This document shows, one piece after another, positions 23,894 to 35,871 of a DNA stretch of 64,000 bases. The position numbers were made by a program, and so were the translations under genes. This DNA is from Brasenia schreberi (Eukaryota; Streptophyta; Magnoliopsida; Nymphaeales; Cabombaceae). The stretch is taken from contig JAYKKT010000073.1 in NCBI GenBank assembly GCA_036023115.1, forward strand, positions 16,449,501 to 16,513,500, given 5' to 3'. The notes under the pieces were generated by a model that did no database searches, had not been told where the DNA came from, and saw only the letters and a program-made list of their open reading frames with translations. The number at the start of each line of letters is the position of its first letter. The stretch's first letter is position 1.

Positions 23894-24425
23894 ACATAGC
23901 CTCAGCCATTCCAACATAAAATGATAGACCATATCAAGAGCAAAAAAAAAAGCAGAACGACAAGTTTGTCATACCATGCTGGAGCATGCTTTGTCCAAGA
24001 ACTTCTTTCCAACTCGTTCATCATTCAATTTTTGCTGATTCTTCATGAATTGTTCCTCAAGCTTCCTTATTGCTTCCAAGTACTCTTTTTGAAGAGTTAC
24101 CTTATCATTCTGCAAAATCAAGGATAAATGCATTATGGTAGATTATTCAATAAAAAGAAAAATCATTAAGATAGACAAATCATATTTGTCCAGTGTAAAG
24201 CCCCTCATCAAAGCACATCACTACTAGTCACCAATTTACTGGGAGTTCAACAATTTGCACTGATATTCAATGTCTATATCCTTAAACCGGAAAGAGAATT
24301 GAACACAATGGCCAATAGTTAGATCACCACATTAGGGACTGGAATATTTTATTATAGTGTGAAAAAACAATAATCAATTTTGAAATTTTATATCTTTCAA
24401 GCTACATACATTTATTGCCTTTTTC

Positions 24426-24740
24426 CAATTTTTCATTTCTCTAACGGTAGAATAATTTGGAGCTTGGAGAATCAAATTGCAGATCCAGAAGTAATTCAAC
24501 TTTTTCAGCTGACAATTGATTTATGTAAGAGATACGAGAACTTCAGGACAGAAATTTGTGGCACATTAAACAAGTCCATGATTGTTTTGGTGAGTAGGAC
24601 ACGAATAGTCGAATACAACTTGAATTATTTGCAATTTTTGTTTCTCCAATGACAATATTTGGAGCTTGGAGAATCAAATTGCAGATGCAGTAGTTATTTC
24701 AAATTTGTTAGCTGACACATTGACTTATGTAAGAGATACA
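24426..24740 (+). repeat. Two diverged direct repeats of about 110 bp
   Basis: The segment containing TTTGGAGCTTGGAGAATCAA occurs at about 24426-24537 and again at about 24631-24740. The second copy ends just before the LTR fragment starting at 24743. The family is unknown. Confidence 0.7.
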
Positions 24741-24742
24741 GT

Positions 24743-25105
24743 TGTTAGAAAATGGGCCACTCGGGCCTGGACCTGATAGAACCTGGCCAGTTGGGCTGTC
24801 AGGGGCAGGGCCCTCAGGGACACTAGCCATTGGGGGCCAAGATCCCCAACGGCTAGTTGAGTAACCATTGGGGGCTGGCTGGCAGTCAGTCCCCCTTTCT
24901 CTCTTCTCCTCTTTTCCCCCCTTCTCTCTTCTCTTTTCTTCTCTTCTTATCCTCATGTACTCTATAAATACCCCTCATGTGTAAATACTTCAACAAGCCC
25001 TTAGTGGCTAATCAATAAAGATTAATTATTATTCGTTTGGTGTGCTTTGTGCTCATTACTCTTTCGGTGTGCCCTCGTTGCACTCAGCTATAGCCTTTTC
25101 TAAGG
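24743..25105 (+). mobile_element. LTR (solo or truncated retrotransposon end)
   Basis: Starts TGTTAGAAAA and ends near TTTTCTAAGG, nearly an inverted repeat of the start. It contains a TATA-like CTCTATAAATACCCC (about 24959-24973) and a polyadenylation-like CAATAAAG (about 25012-25019) in the order expected of U3-R-U5. TGGTGATAG follows, a possible remnant of an initiator-Met tRNA primer site. No internal region remains; a LINE abuts it. Confidence 0.55.
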
Positions 25106-25117
25106 CTTGGTGATAGT

Positions 25118-27290
25118 TCCAAATAACAACAACTAAGCCTTTTCCCATACTAGACGGGGTCAACTACATGGATTCTTTGTTTCCACATAACCCTATCATG
25201 TGCCATGTTGGCAGTTAACTCACAATAAGCTATATCATTCTTTATTGTTTCTTTCCAATACTTTTGCGGTCGTCCTCTACCTCTTTTAATACTTTAAAAA
25301 TCTAGTTTTTCGTACCATCTTCCAGGTTCTTCTTTTGATCTTCTTTCTATATGTCCAAACCACCTTAAACGATATTCTCTCATTTTATCTCTATTGGTGC
25401 CACACAAATTTATTTCTAATAACCTCATTATGTATATGGTCTTTTCTTGAATGACCACTCATCAATCTCAACATCTTCATTTCTGTCACAGACATCTTTT
25501 GTACATGTTGATGATTGACTGCAATACTCAGAACCACAAAACATGGCAGGTCTAATTGTTGCTCTATAATATTTACCTTTTAACTTTAATGGTATCTTCT
25601 TATCACAAAGAATACTTGATGCTCCTCTCCATTTTAACCAACCAGCATTAATTCTATGCGTAACATCTCCATGAATTCTTCCATCACCCTAAAAAATTGG
25701 CCCTCGGTATTTAAAACTTTCCTTTTGGGAGATGCAATGTGTGCCAATTTTAATTTCTATATCCTCTGAAGTAACCAAATGATCAAACTTACATTCCATA
25801 GATTTTGTCTTTGTTCTACTAAGTCGGAAGCCTTTCCTTTCTAATGTTTCTCTACATAGTTCCAATTTTCTATTAACTTTTCCCTTAGACTCCTCCACTA
25901 ACACAATGTCATCTGCAAATAACATACACCAAGGTATTTTGTCTTAAATATGTTTTTTTAACTCATCAATCACCATTATAAATAAGTATGGACTTAAAGT
26001 TGATCATTGATGTAACCCAATATTAACTTCAAAGAAGTCTATCATTCCTTCATGAGTCCTCACACATGTTTTTGCACTATCGTACATGTCTCTTATAATA
26101 TTTATGTATGTCAATGGGATACCTCTTTTTTCCAAGGTTCTCTAAAGAACCTCCCTTGGTACCCTAGCGTAAGCTTTTTCTAGATCAATAAATATCATGT
26201 GAAGGTCTTTCTTTTTTGCTCTAAAATGTTCCATAAGACGTATCAAAAGGTGAATCGCTTCAACAGTAGATCTGCCTTGCATGAATCCAAATTGGTTTTC
26301 TGTTGTACTCGATACTTGTCTTAACTTACGTTCGATAATTCCTTCCCACAATTTCATAGTATGGTTCATTAACTTGATACCCCGATAATTCGCACAATTC
26401 TGAATGTCTCCCTTGTTCTTATATATAGGTATAAGTGTACTCGCTCTTTATTCCTTGAGCATCTTTTGGTTTCTTCATATTTCATTAAATAGACTTGTGA
26501 GCCAAGTAATTCCTGTTTCTCCTAGGATTTTTCAAACTTCTATAGGAATAGTGTCTGGTCCTACTGATTTATCACCATTCATATGTTTAAGAGCCTTTTT
26601 GACTTCATTCTTTTGAATACGTTGGTAGAATATGTGATTTATATACTTTTCTGATTTGGCTAACTCTCCTAAGCTAATACTAACATCTTTCATTAAAAAG
26701 CTTATAAAAATAGTTTTTCCATCTATTTCTTATATCATCATTTGTCACTAGAATTTTTTCATCATCGTCTTTAATGCATCTAGCAGCATTAAGATCTTTA
26801 GTTTTTTTATCTCTAGCCGTAGCTATCCTAAAAATATCTCTTTCACCCTCTTTTGAGTTTAGTTTTTTATATAAATCCTCCCAAATTTTAGCTTTTGCTT
26901 CACTCACGACCTTTTTCGCGTTCTTCTTTGCTTTCTTATAAGTCTCTAAAGTTTCACTAGTTTTCTTAGCATAATGTAATTTGTAACATGCCCTCTTTAC
27001 CTTATTTTATTTTGCACTACTTCACTCTACCACCAAGCTTCTTTTTATGCCGGTAGACCTCCCTTAGATTCACCTAACACATCTTTCGCCACTTTTCTAA
27101 TATGTATAGCCATATTATTTCATATATCACAATATGTACCAACATAATTTCAAGCAACTCCTTGAAGGACTTTCTGTTTAAATATATCTTCTTTCTCACT
27201 TTTGAGATTCAACCATTTAGTCTGAATAGCTCGATGCAGTCTTTTCTTCTTTATCAAATTTTTTTTTGGTTTGTAAATCCATAACTAACT
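25118..27290 (-). mobile_element. RTE-type LINE, 5'-truncated, minus orientation
   Basis: The minus strand carries RT motifs: [13 protein letters not shown] (near 26280), FIDLEKAY (near 26190) and MLFADDIV (near 25920), then the C-terminal region and the tail GGCTTAGTTGTTGTTATT at 25118-25140. Stops and frameshifts break the frame. The 5' end falls near ATGGATTTACAAA, downstream of the endonuclease. It is head-to-head with the next LINE. Confidence 0.88.
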
Positions 27291-27294
27291 AAAT

Positions 27295-28110
27295 TCCACC
27301 CATGTAAGGGATCACCCTTGCATTGCCAGTCCCAAGGCCGGATAAAGGAGGAGGGTTGTGTTAGGCTTCTGATAGCCAGCGTAAAACTTCGTCTGATTTT
27401 ATAACATGGATTACAAAAATTATGAGCATTTCTTTGGGACGTCCCCGCCTAGCGACGTGTTGCAGAGCTCGAATGCAATAATAAGTAAGCAAGGGTCACT
27501 ATATTTTCGCCCGAATGTAGTGAATCAATTGCAGAGAGGATTCGCACATCATGGACGGGTGTGGGTAAAGAAGTTAGTCCCGCTACATTGTCACCTGAAT
27601 GTAGTAAATAATTTGCAGAGAGGGTCTCCGTATTTTGATTATGGACGAATGTAGGGGGTAAGGAAGCTAGTCCTAGATAATAAGATTCGTATTGGTTCTT
27701 GGAATATCGGAATATTATCCGATAAGCTAATGGAGGTGGTAGATACTATGATTCGGATAAAGATTCATATTCTATGTTTACAAGAGACAAAATGGGTTGG
27801 AGAAAAGGCAAACGAGATAGAGGATACAAGTTTTAAATTATGGTACTCAAGTAAAGAAAAGGCTCAAAACGGAGTTGGTATTATCATAAATAAAGATTTA
27901 AAGGATAGTGTAGTAGACATACAACGATATGGTGACCGAATCATGACGTTGAAATTAGTGTTAGGAGAAGAGGTTTTGAATACAGTTTGTGCTTACGCAC
28001 CCAAGTAGGACTAGAAGATAGTATAAAGACAACTTTTTGGGAAGAGTTAGATAAGGTGATTCAAAAGATTCCACAAAGGGAGATGATTTGTTTAGGAGGA
28101 GACTTAAATG
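27295..28110 (+). mobile_element. RTE-type LINE, 5' part (interrupted by copia)
   Basis: Begins with leader sequence containing AAGGCCGGATAAAGGAGGAG (near 27334) and repeated leader units: GAATGTAGT...TTGCAGAGAGG occurs near 27513 and 27596, about 83 bp apart. The endonuclease start follows, with LCLQETKWVGEKA (near 27775). The copia element at 28111-32926 interrupts it within GDLN; the LINE resumes at 32927. This copy is longer at its 5' end than the others. Confidence 0.85.
28106..28110. repeat. Target-site duplication of copia (left)
   Basis: AAATG, repeated at 32927-32931. In the uninterrupted LINE copy at 14558-18232 the site occurs once, in GACTTAAATGGACATG. Confidence 0.9.
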
Positions 28111-28448
28111 TGAGGAAAATAATCACATACCTTGGTGAAATAATCAAAACATGTAGCTTATGAAGAAGGCTTGGAAGCAAAGGTTCGACGCCTTCATGGA
28201 TGCCGCCACCTCTTTCTTTTATTTTTTGCTTAAGAAACCTAATTACACTTAGGGCAGACTTTATACAGGATTCTAACTTAAAAGACCAAAAAGCCCTTGA
28301 TTAAACACACTAACTACTGTCTAAACATGACTCCAAATGGATCTAATTTTGATCCATTTGGATCCACATGACTCACTAAAACATTTCTACCCATATAAAC
28401 ATAAAAACACTGGAACGATTATATAGTAGGTTAATTCATTCTTCAATA
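28111..28448 (-). repeat. Copia 3' LTR
   Basis: 338 bp. On the plus strand it starts TGAGGAAAATAATC and ends TTCTTCAATA; both termini have mutated compared with the other LTR. A purine-rich CTTGAGGGGGCG (minus, 28449-28460) sits next to it as the polypurine tract. Confidence 0.9.
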
Positions 28449-28545
28449 CGCCCCCTCAAGTTGGGTCTTGAAGACTTGAAATACTCAACTTGCCGAGAGT
28501 TTTCTTTAATCCATATGTAGCAACTGGTTTGGTAAGAATATTTGC

Positions 28546-29275
28546 TCATTGATCTTCATAATGAACATGAATTATATTGAAGATTTCTTGTGAGACTTTC
28601 TCTCTAATAAAGTGGCAGTCAACCTCAATATGCTTGGTTCTCTTATGAAAAACCATATTAGACGCCATCTGCGGAGCTGCTTTACTATCTGTGAGAAAAT
28701 TGACTGGAATAATCTTCCTCAACCTCAATTGCACGATATTCTGCTTCTGCACTTGATCTAGCCATTATAGATTGTTTTTTACTCTTCCAAGATACTACAT
28801 TGCCTCCTAAGCATACTATATAACCTGAGGTAGACTTTCTATCACTCTTAGAGCCAACCCAATCAGCATCAGAATAAATCTCAAGATGAAGAGATGAATG
28901 TGGTGGTGTATACAATAAACCATAAGTAATTGATGACTTCAGATATTGAATAATATGAAAGACCATACTCATGTGATGCTTAGATGGGGAATGCATCCAT
29001 CTACTCACATAATTGACTGCAAAGCTGATGTCTGGTCTTGTAATAGTGATATAGATAAGTTTTCCCACCAACCTCTGGTATCTGCCAATATTTTCATATG
29101 GTTCAGTTGTGGTTTCTTTGTCTTCTCTTGTAATTTCAATGGGAGTAGAACATATCCGGCAATCTTTCATTTTTGTTTCTTTCAGCAAGTCCAAAATATA
29201 TTTTCTTTGACTTAAAATTAAATAATCTTTACTCTGTACAAATTCGATTCCCAAGAAGTAGTGAAGACTGCCCAA
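28546..29275 (-). pseudogene. Copia RNase H region
   Basis: The minus-strand frame 29275-28685 carries LVGKLIYITITRPDISFAV, SDADWVGSKSDRKSTSGY with a conserved acidic residue, and SSAEAEYRA, all standard copia RNase H landmarks. The end, with HIEVDCHFIREKVSQE, continues in another frame (28752-28546), so a frameshift splits the domain. Confidence 0.9.
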
Positions 29276-29326
29276 ATCCTTTAAATTAAACAGAGCATGT
29301 AGTTTTCTTTTTAAATCAGCAATACC

Positions 29327-30460
29327 TTATGTATCATCCCCAGTGATAATGATATCATCAACATATACTAACAATATAATAGTTTTCACACCTTGATTGA
29401 TAAAAAGTGTATGATCACTAACACATTGTTTAAAACCCAAACCAATAATACCATCACTGAATTTTTGAATCCATGCTCTTTGTGATTGTTTCAACCCATA
29501 GATAGACTTCCTTAGTTTACATACCTTGTTTGCTTTCTGCTCTTGGTGATACCCAGGTGGTAAGTTCATGTAAATATCTTCCATGAGATCTCCTTGAAGA
29601 AAGGCATTCTTCACGTCTAGCTGCCATAAGTCCCATCGATAATTAACTGCCACACATAGAATAATTCTAATTGTATTCATTTTTGCTACTGATGCAAATG
29701 TTTCGGTATAATCAATACCATACGATTGACTATAACCTTTAGCTACTAATCTGACTTTATACCTTTCTATATTCCCATCAGCCTTATACTTCACTGAATA
29801 TACCCATTTGCAACCCACTGTTTTCCTATCTGGTAGTAGTAACTGTACTAGTTCCCAGGTCTTGTTTTTCTCCAATGCTGCAATTTCTACTTTCATGACG
29901 GCCTTCCACCCTGAACATTGCTCTGCCTCTTTGAATGTCTTGAGAATATAAGTATTATCTGCATTCACCACAGACAATTGATACTCTTTGGGATAGTTAG
30001 TATAAGATACCATCTTCTCTAGTGAGTATTTTGCTTTTTCATGTTTTCCTTTTCGAAGAGCATTAGGTAAATCATCAAGATTGTTAGCAAAATTTTGAGA
30101 AGTTACTTGAGTAGAAATTGGATCTGATTCAGGGTGAGGATTCTAGTACTGGATAGCAAACTGATCCGGAAAAAGAATCTTCCTCTCACCTCTAGTATAA
30201 CTCTGCCATTTTTTTTCTTAAACGGATGGCATCTCTTCTGCTTCTTTTTCAATGTCTAATTGATATTGATTAGGTGGAAGAGGTATCCCATTAGGTGAGT
30301 GGATGGTTGATGCTTGACTATCTTGTTTTTCATAAAAAGGTGTATCTTCATGAAATGTAACATCCTTCGTAACATAAGATCCTTTTTCAGGATCATAGCA
30401 TTTATACCCTTTCTGAGTAGATGAATATCCTAAGAACAGACATTTAAACAGCCCTAGCAT
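29327..30460 (-). pseudogene. Copia reverse transcriptase region
   Basis: The minus frame 30013-29327 shows KTWELV, GCKWVYSVKYKADG, RYKVRLVAKGYSQ, LDVKNAFLQGDL, KSIYGLKQSQRAW and the catalytic LLVYVDDIIITGDD. The connecting region upstream (30460-30218) includes GYSSTQKGYKCYDPEKGSYV. A stop separates the two frames. The YVDD box is intact although the polyprotein is broken. Confidence 0.92.
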
Positions 30461-30539
30461 CTAATTTATCTCTCAACCCACTGTGTACATGAACGAAACA
30501 AGTGCATTCAAACACTTTTGGAGATAGATGAAACTGTTT

Positions 30540-31135
30540 CTAAAAAGGACATAGGGAGTGAAGTGGAGTATTGTCATTTAATACTCTGCTAGGCATACGA
30601 TTTATGAGAAAGACTATTGTTAAGACTGCTTCTCCCAATAGAGTTTTGGAACATCATAACCAATCAAAAGAGTTCTAGCCACTTCTAAAATATGTCGATT
30701 TTTCCTTTCAGAAACACCATTTTGCTGTGGAGAATAAGGACATAAAGTCTGGTGTAAAATTTCACGGTCTGAGAAATATGAGTTGAGTGATTGAGACATG
30801 AATTCCCCTCCATTATCACTCTGAAATGTTTTAATGGAGCTATGGAATTATGTACGCCCAAACTGATAATATATAGGAATAATATTTCTCACTTCCTCCT
30901 TAGTTTTCATGAGATATATCATGGTGAATCTAGTACAATCATCAATAACTGAAATAAAGTATCTAAGATCATCTAAAGAGGTGATAGAGCATGGACCCCA
31001 GACATCAGAATGAATAAGCTCAAAAGGTTTGGAAGATTTTTCTTCGTTCAAAGGAAATGAAATACGATGGTGTTTTGCCTTCTGACAAGTTTCACAATTC
31101 AACTGCAAATCATTACAGTGGAAAAAATCAGGCAA
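30540..31135 (-). pseudogene. Copia integrase region
   Basis: The frame 31135-30848 has CETCQKAKHHRISFP (part of the HHCC zinc site), ELIHSDVWGP and FISVIDDCTRF, which bears a catalytic Asp. Downstream frames to about 30540 carry the rest of the catalytic core in other frames (for example an SPQQNG-like region on the minus strand near 30735). Confidence 0.85.
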
Positions 31136-31308
31136 TAAGATTCTAATTTTTGATAACGGTAAATGTTCTAGTCTCTTGTGCCATAAAGGTAGTCTTCTTT
31201 ATGCTTCTCTGTGACAACTATCGACTACAATGTTGTTCCTCTGGCTTCCTCATAGACATAGAGGCCTCGCAACATGCTACCCTGACCAAAGATCCTCCCC
31301 GTCCTCGG

Positions 31309-31620
31309 TTATTGAAAAAAACACCCAGAAGAATAAAAGATTACTCGGCATTTGAAATCTTGTGTCATAGCAAATACTGACAATAAGTTGACTGAAATGT
31401 TTGGAACATGTAAGACATTTTTCAATATTCCAAAAGGTGTAGTGATAGTTCCTTTTTCCTTTTCCAACAATGGGAGTATATGATCTATCGGCAACTTAAT
31501 ATTAATTTTACCTTAAGTCAACTAATAATCATCAAAGAGCTCTCTTTTACCAACCATATGATCTGTAGCACCAAAATCAATAATCCATATCCTGAGATAA
31601 GAAATAGTTACATTACCCTT
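31309..31620 (-). pseudogene. Copia aspartic protease and gag-pre-integrase region
   Basis: The minus strand near 31560-31600 reads WIIDFGATDHM, the protease active site with Phe in place of the usual Ser of DSGA. The frame 31494-31309 continues LKNVLHVPNISVNLLSV, typical of the protease C-terminal part. Stops lie between them. Confidence 0.8.
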
Positions 31621-31622
31621 AG

Positions 31623-32072
31623 CTAGAATGAGAATGGATATGTCATAGTTGCTTCAGGGACAGTATTAGAAGTGGAGGCAGTCAGAGAATCAACTAAACG
31701 AGCTTTAAGAATCTCAATTTCTTTTCTCATGTCTGTCAGTGAATCTGTACTGCTTTCAGTGGTTTGTTTTTCACTTTGGTCACTGCTGAAGTAGGCTTTA
31801 TTAGGCCTATTCTTGTAATAAGAAGGTTTACCTACTAGTTCCCAGCATGTCTCCTTTGTATGTCTTGATTTTTCATAGTGACAACAAGTCAGTTTATCTC
31901 TTTCTTCAGAGGTAATTGATGATCTACCCCTGCCAGGTCCATATTCTCCTCTACCACGAGAGATTGAGGAAGTAGATGAATTCCTACACACAAATGTAGT
32001 TGACTCTAAATTAGTCTTAGTTTCTTTCTTAAGGTGTTTCCTGTCTTCTTCTAGAAGTAAAAGGGAGTACAC
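31623..32072 (-). pseudogene. Copia gag, zinc-knuckle region
   Basis: 149-codon frame with a Gly/Arg-rich stretch (RGRGEYGPGRGR) and a knuckle CCHYEKSRHTKETCW. The second Cys of the usual CX2CX4HX4C pattern is Tyr. WELVGKPSYY follows, typical of copia gag. The upstream part of gag is in other frames. Confidence 0.85.
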
Positions 32073-32589
32073 TGTACTTAGAGAGGGAAGCTCTTCTCTA
32101 CTACGTATATTATTTTTAACGGCCTCATACTCTGAAGAGATACCTCACAGAAGGTCAAATACTTTTCGTTCTTCATACACCTTATTTCGCTCATGTGTGC
32201 ACTATTGACATTTTGTCTTGGAATAGAGTTGCAATTCTTCAAATACCAGGCAGTTTTCACGTTGAACAGAATGTCAGGCAGTCTTCACGTTGAGAAGAAT
32301 GTATTGAGACTTGAAAACTTGCCAGTGGGCAGCCATGTCTGATCTAATGGTGACGATGCAGTCAGTTTTGGGCTTGCACGTCTGATCTTGATATCTTAAG
32401 AAAGTGTGCAGAATTCTACACTCACTGAATCAATCAATCAAGATTGTTCCACAGGTTGTTTTTCTTAGATTTTTCTAACCCGCGTACAGTGTTCTTTGTT
32501 GTTCCACAGGCTGGTATGGCTGCGTCTTCAATATGACTTGTTCCATTGGCTTATATGATTGCGTCTTCAATAAAAAAGCTCTAATACCA

Positions 32590-32926
32590 TGTTGAAAATA
32601 ATCACATACCTTGGTGAAATAATCAAAACATGCAGCAAATGAAGAAGAATTGGAAGCAAGGGTTCGGCGCCTTCATGGCTGTCGCCACCTCTTTCTTTTA
32701 TTTTTTGCTTAAGAAACCTAATTACACTTAGGGCAGACATTATACAGGATTCTAACTTAAAGACCAAAAAGCCCTCGATTAAACACACTAACTATTGCCT
32801 AAACATGACTCCAAATGGATCTGATTTTGATCCATTTGGATCCACATGACTCACTTACATATTTCTACACATATAAACATAAAAACACTGGAACGATTAC
32901 ATAGTAGGCTAATTCATTCTTCAACA
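32590..32926 (-). repeat. Copia 5' LTR
   Basis: 337 bp, with ends TGTTGAAAAT and ATTCTTCAACA on the plus strand. The primer-binding site adjoins at 32578-32589. Confidence 0.92.
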
Positions 32927-34340
32927 AAATGGATATGTCGATAAAGATGCATTAGGATATCAAGGTATTCATGAAAACTTTGGTTTTGGGGATATAAATG
33001 AGGAAGGTAGGGAGATTTTAAATTTTGTTATGGCATTTCATATAAGAGTCGCTTATCACAAACACAAATTGATTATTTTATTTGTAGAAAAAAACATAGA
33101 GCATGTTGTAAAGATTGCAAGGTAATTCCTCGAGAAAGCTTAACCACCCAACATCGACTTTTAGTTATGGATTTACAAATAAAAAAATGGACAAAGAAGA
33201 AAAGAGTGCATCGAGCTATTCGGACTAAATGGTGGAACTTCAAAAGCGAGAAAGAAGATATATTTAAACAGAAAGTCCTTCAAGGAGATGTTTCAAATTA
33301 TGTTGCTACACCCTGTGATATGTGGAACAATATGGCTATACATATTAGGAAAGTGGCGAAAGATGTGTTAGGTGTATCTAAGGGAGGTACCGACACAAAA
33401 AGAAGCTTGGTGGTGGAGTGAAGTAGTGCAAAATAAAATCAAGGCAAAGAGAGCATGTTACAAATTATATTATGCTAAGAAAACTAGTGAAACTTTAGAG
33501 ACTTATAAGAAAGCAAAGAAGGAAGCGAAAAAGGCCGTGAGTGAAGCAAAAGCTAAAATTTGAGAGTATTTATATAAAAAACTCAACTCAAAAGAAGGTG
33601 AAAGAGATATTTTTAGGATAGCTACGGCTAGAGATAAGAAAACTAAAGATCTTAATTATGTTAGATGCATCAGGACGAGGATGAAAAAATTCTAGTAGCA
33701 AATGATGATATAAGAAATAGATGAAAAAACTATTTTTATAAGCTTTTTAATAAAAATAAAGATGTTAGTATTAGCTTAGGAGAGTTAGCCAAATCAGAAA
33801 AGTATATAAACCACAATTTCTACCAACGTATTCAAAAGAATGAAGTCAAAGAGGCTCTTAAACATATGAAGGGTGGTAAATCGATAGGACCAGATAATAT
33901 TCCTATAGAAGTTTGGAAAATACTAGGAGAAATAGGAATCACTTGGCTCACAAAACTATTTAATGAAATATGGAAAAACCAAAAGATACCTGAGGATTGG
34001 AGAGCAAGTACGCTTATACTCATATATAAGAACAAGGGAGACATTCAAAATTGTGTGAATTATCGAGAGGTATCAAGTTAGTGAGCCATACTATGAAAAT
34101 GTGGGAAAGAATTATCGAACGTAGGTTAAGACAAGTATTAAGTACAACAGAGAACCAATTTGGATTCATGCCAGGCAGATCTACTGTTGAAGCGATTCAC
34201 CTTTTAAGACATCTTATGAAACATTTTAGAGCAAAAAGGAAAGACCTTTACATGATATTTATTAATCTAGAAAAAGCTTACGATAGGGTACTTAGGGAGG
34301 TTCTTTGGAGAACTTTAAAAAAAAGAGATATCCCATATAT
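32927..34340 (+). mobile_element. RTE-type LINE, continuation after copia, truncated in RT
   Basis: Resumes the LINE at 27295-28110 after the TSD. It carries the linker region and RT motifs GGKSIGPDNIP (near 33871) and [11 protein letters not shown] (near 34177), then FINLEKAYDRV (near 34258), where the usual Asp of motif A is Asn. It stops abruptly at about 34340 and copia integrase sequence follows. The 3' half, including the FADD box and tail, is missing. Confidence 0.88.
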
Positions 34341-35871
34341 CTCATGAAGACTAAAGATGAAATGAAGAACATTCTTCCTTTATACTATCAGTTTGTATAG
34401 ACTCAATTTCAGCGTACGATAAGAGTTTTTTGCAGTGATAATGGGGTGAGTTTATGTCTCAATCGCTTCACTCATATTTTCTACATCATGGAATTTTGTA
34501 CTAGACCTCATGTGCTTACTCTTCTCAACAAAATGGTGTTGCTGAAAGAAAAAATCAACATATTCTAGAAGTAACAAGGACTCTTTTAATTGGATGTAAT
34601 GTACCAAAATATTATTGGGGTGAAACAGTCTTAACATCAGTTTTTCTTATAAATCGTATGCCGGACAGAAACCTCAGTGAGAATATTCCATTTCATTTAT
34701 TATGTCTTCCCATAAACAATTTCATCTTCTTCCGAAAGTGTTTAGATGCACATGTTTTGTTCACATTCATCATGGCTTAAGGGATAAACTAGATGCAAGA
34801 TCGATCAGATGTATCTTTCTGGGATACTCTTCTACTCAGAAAGGGTAAAGTGTTATGATCCCATCAGACGAAAATTATATGTTACAATGGATGTTACCTT
34901 TCATGAAGAAACACCTTTTTATAATATGGAAGAAGCTGTTCCATCAGATATACAATCACCACCTTTGATACCTCTTCTACCAATTGAAATTCAGTCTGTA
35001 AAAGAAAATGAAGGCGAAGAAATGATACTCTCTCAAGAGAAGCAATGGTAAGTATATACTAGAGGTGACAGAAAAGCATTTCTTCCACATCAGTCGACTA
35101 CCGTGGATCATAGTCCTCCACCGGAATCATACTTAAACCCAACTCAGGTAATCCCTCAGCATTCAGATAGTGAATTGGGTGATTTGCCTATTGCAATTAG
35201 AAAAGGGAAACAGAAAATTGCAAAATACTCATTGGAAAAAATGGTATCATATTCAAATTATCCTAGAGAATATCAGTTGTTTGTGATGCATGGAGATGCT
35301 ATTCATATTCCAAAAACATTTGAAAAGGCCAAACAGCATCAAGAATGAAAAGCAGCAATAGAAGAGGAAATTGCACCCTTTGTATGAAACAAGACTTGGG
35401 AACTGACTGATCTACCTTCTGGAAGAAAGATAGTGGGATGCAAGTGGATTTTCTCGATAAAGTATAAAGCTGATTGAAATATAGAAAGATATAAAACAAG
35501 ACTAGTAGCTAAAGGTTACAGTCAATCATATGGCATAGATTATACAAAGACATTTGCTTCAGTGGCGAAGATGAACACCATCAGAATCATTCTAAGTTTG
35601 GCAGTCAATAAAAGATGAGAATTATGGAAGTTGGATGTTAAGAATGCTTTTCTCCAGAGAGATCTTATGGAAGACATTTATATGGATCTACACCCGAGTA
35701 TGTTTATCACCAAAAGTTAGACCATGTATGTAAGTTAAAGAAATCAATTTATGGCTTGAAACAATCCCCAAGAGCCTGATTTAAAAAATTCAGTGATTGT
35801 GTCATAAAACTAGGCTTTAAGAAGTGCATTAGTGATATACATTATTTATCAAACGATATCAGAAAACTATT

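Larger units (their letters stand above)
18922..24109 (-). pseudogene. ARM-repeat kinesin (ARK / KIN-U type), coiled-coil and armadillo part, motor domain absent
   Basis: ARK proteins are plant microtubule motors with an N-terminal kinesin motor, a coiled coil and C-terminal armadillo repeats. The exons read on this strand are: 24109-23975 and 22881-22747 (coiled coil), 22682-22565 (coiled coil, frameshifted), 22424-22286 (start TRRSLDRG, end AKLFEQ), about 21910-21812 (VGLQKILSLLKSEDADVQ), 21454-21329, 21209-21084, 20198-20055, 19484-19356, and 19082-18922 (ending TELRRLRIDC, stop). The two ARM exons of 126 bp each encode one 42-residue repeat. Splice sites and phases agree across the last five exons. 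Odd points: the motor-domain exons are not found upstream, exon 22682-22565 is out of frame with the exon before it, and the exon starting VGLQKIL has no AG acceptor where phase requires one. I infer a decayed gene. Confidence 0.82.
28111..32926 (-). mobile_element. Complete Ty1/copia retrotransposon inserted in a LINE
   Basis: 4816 bp, coding on the minus strand. Two LTRs (28111-28448 and 32590-32926) with ends of the form TGTTGAA...TTCAACA flank gag, protease, integrase, RT and RNase H in copia order. The primer site TGGTATTAGAGC (32578-32589, minus) complements the initiator-Met tRNA 3' end apart from one base of the usual copia site. A purine tract lies next to the 3' LTR. The LTRs differ at about two dozen positions by eye, so the insertion is not recent. 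Stops between the pol blocks show that it is not autonomous. Confidence 0.92.

Noticed and set aside
24110..24742. Kinesin motor exon between the first ARK coiled-coil exon and the LTR
   Set aside because: No P-loop, switch or microtubule-binding motif on the minus strand.
30540..31135. Host gene with an integrase-like domain
   Set aside because: It lies between two LTRs with PBS, PPT and TSD, so it belongs to the copia element.
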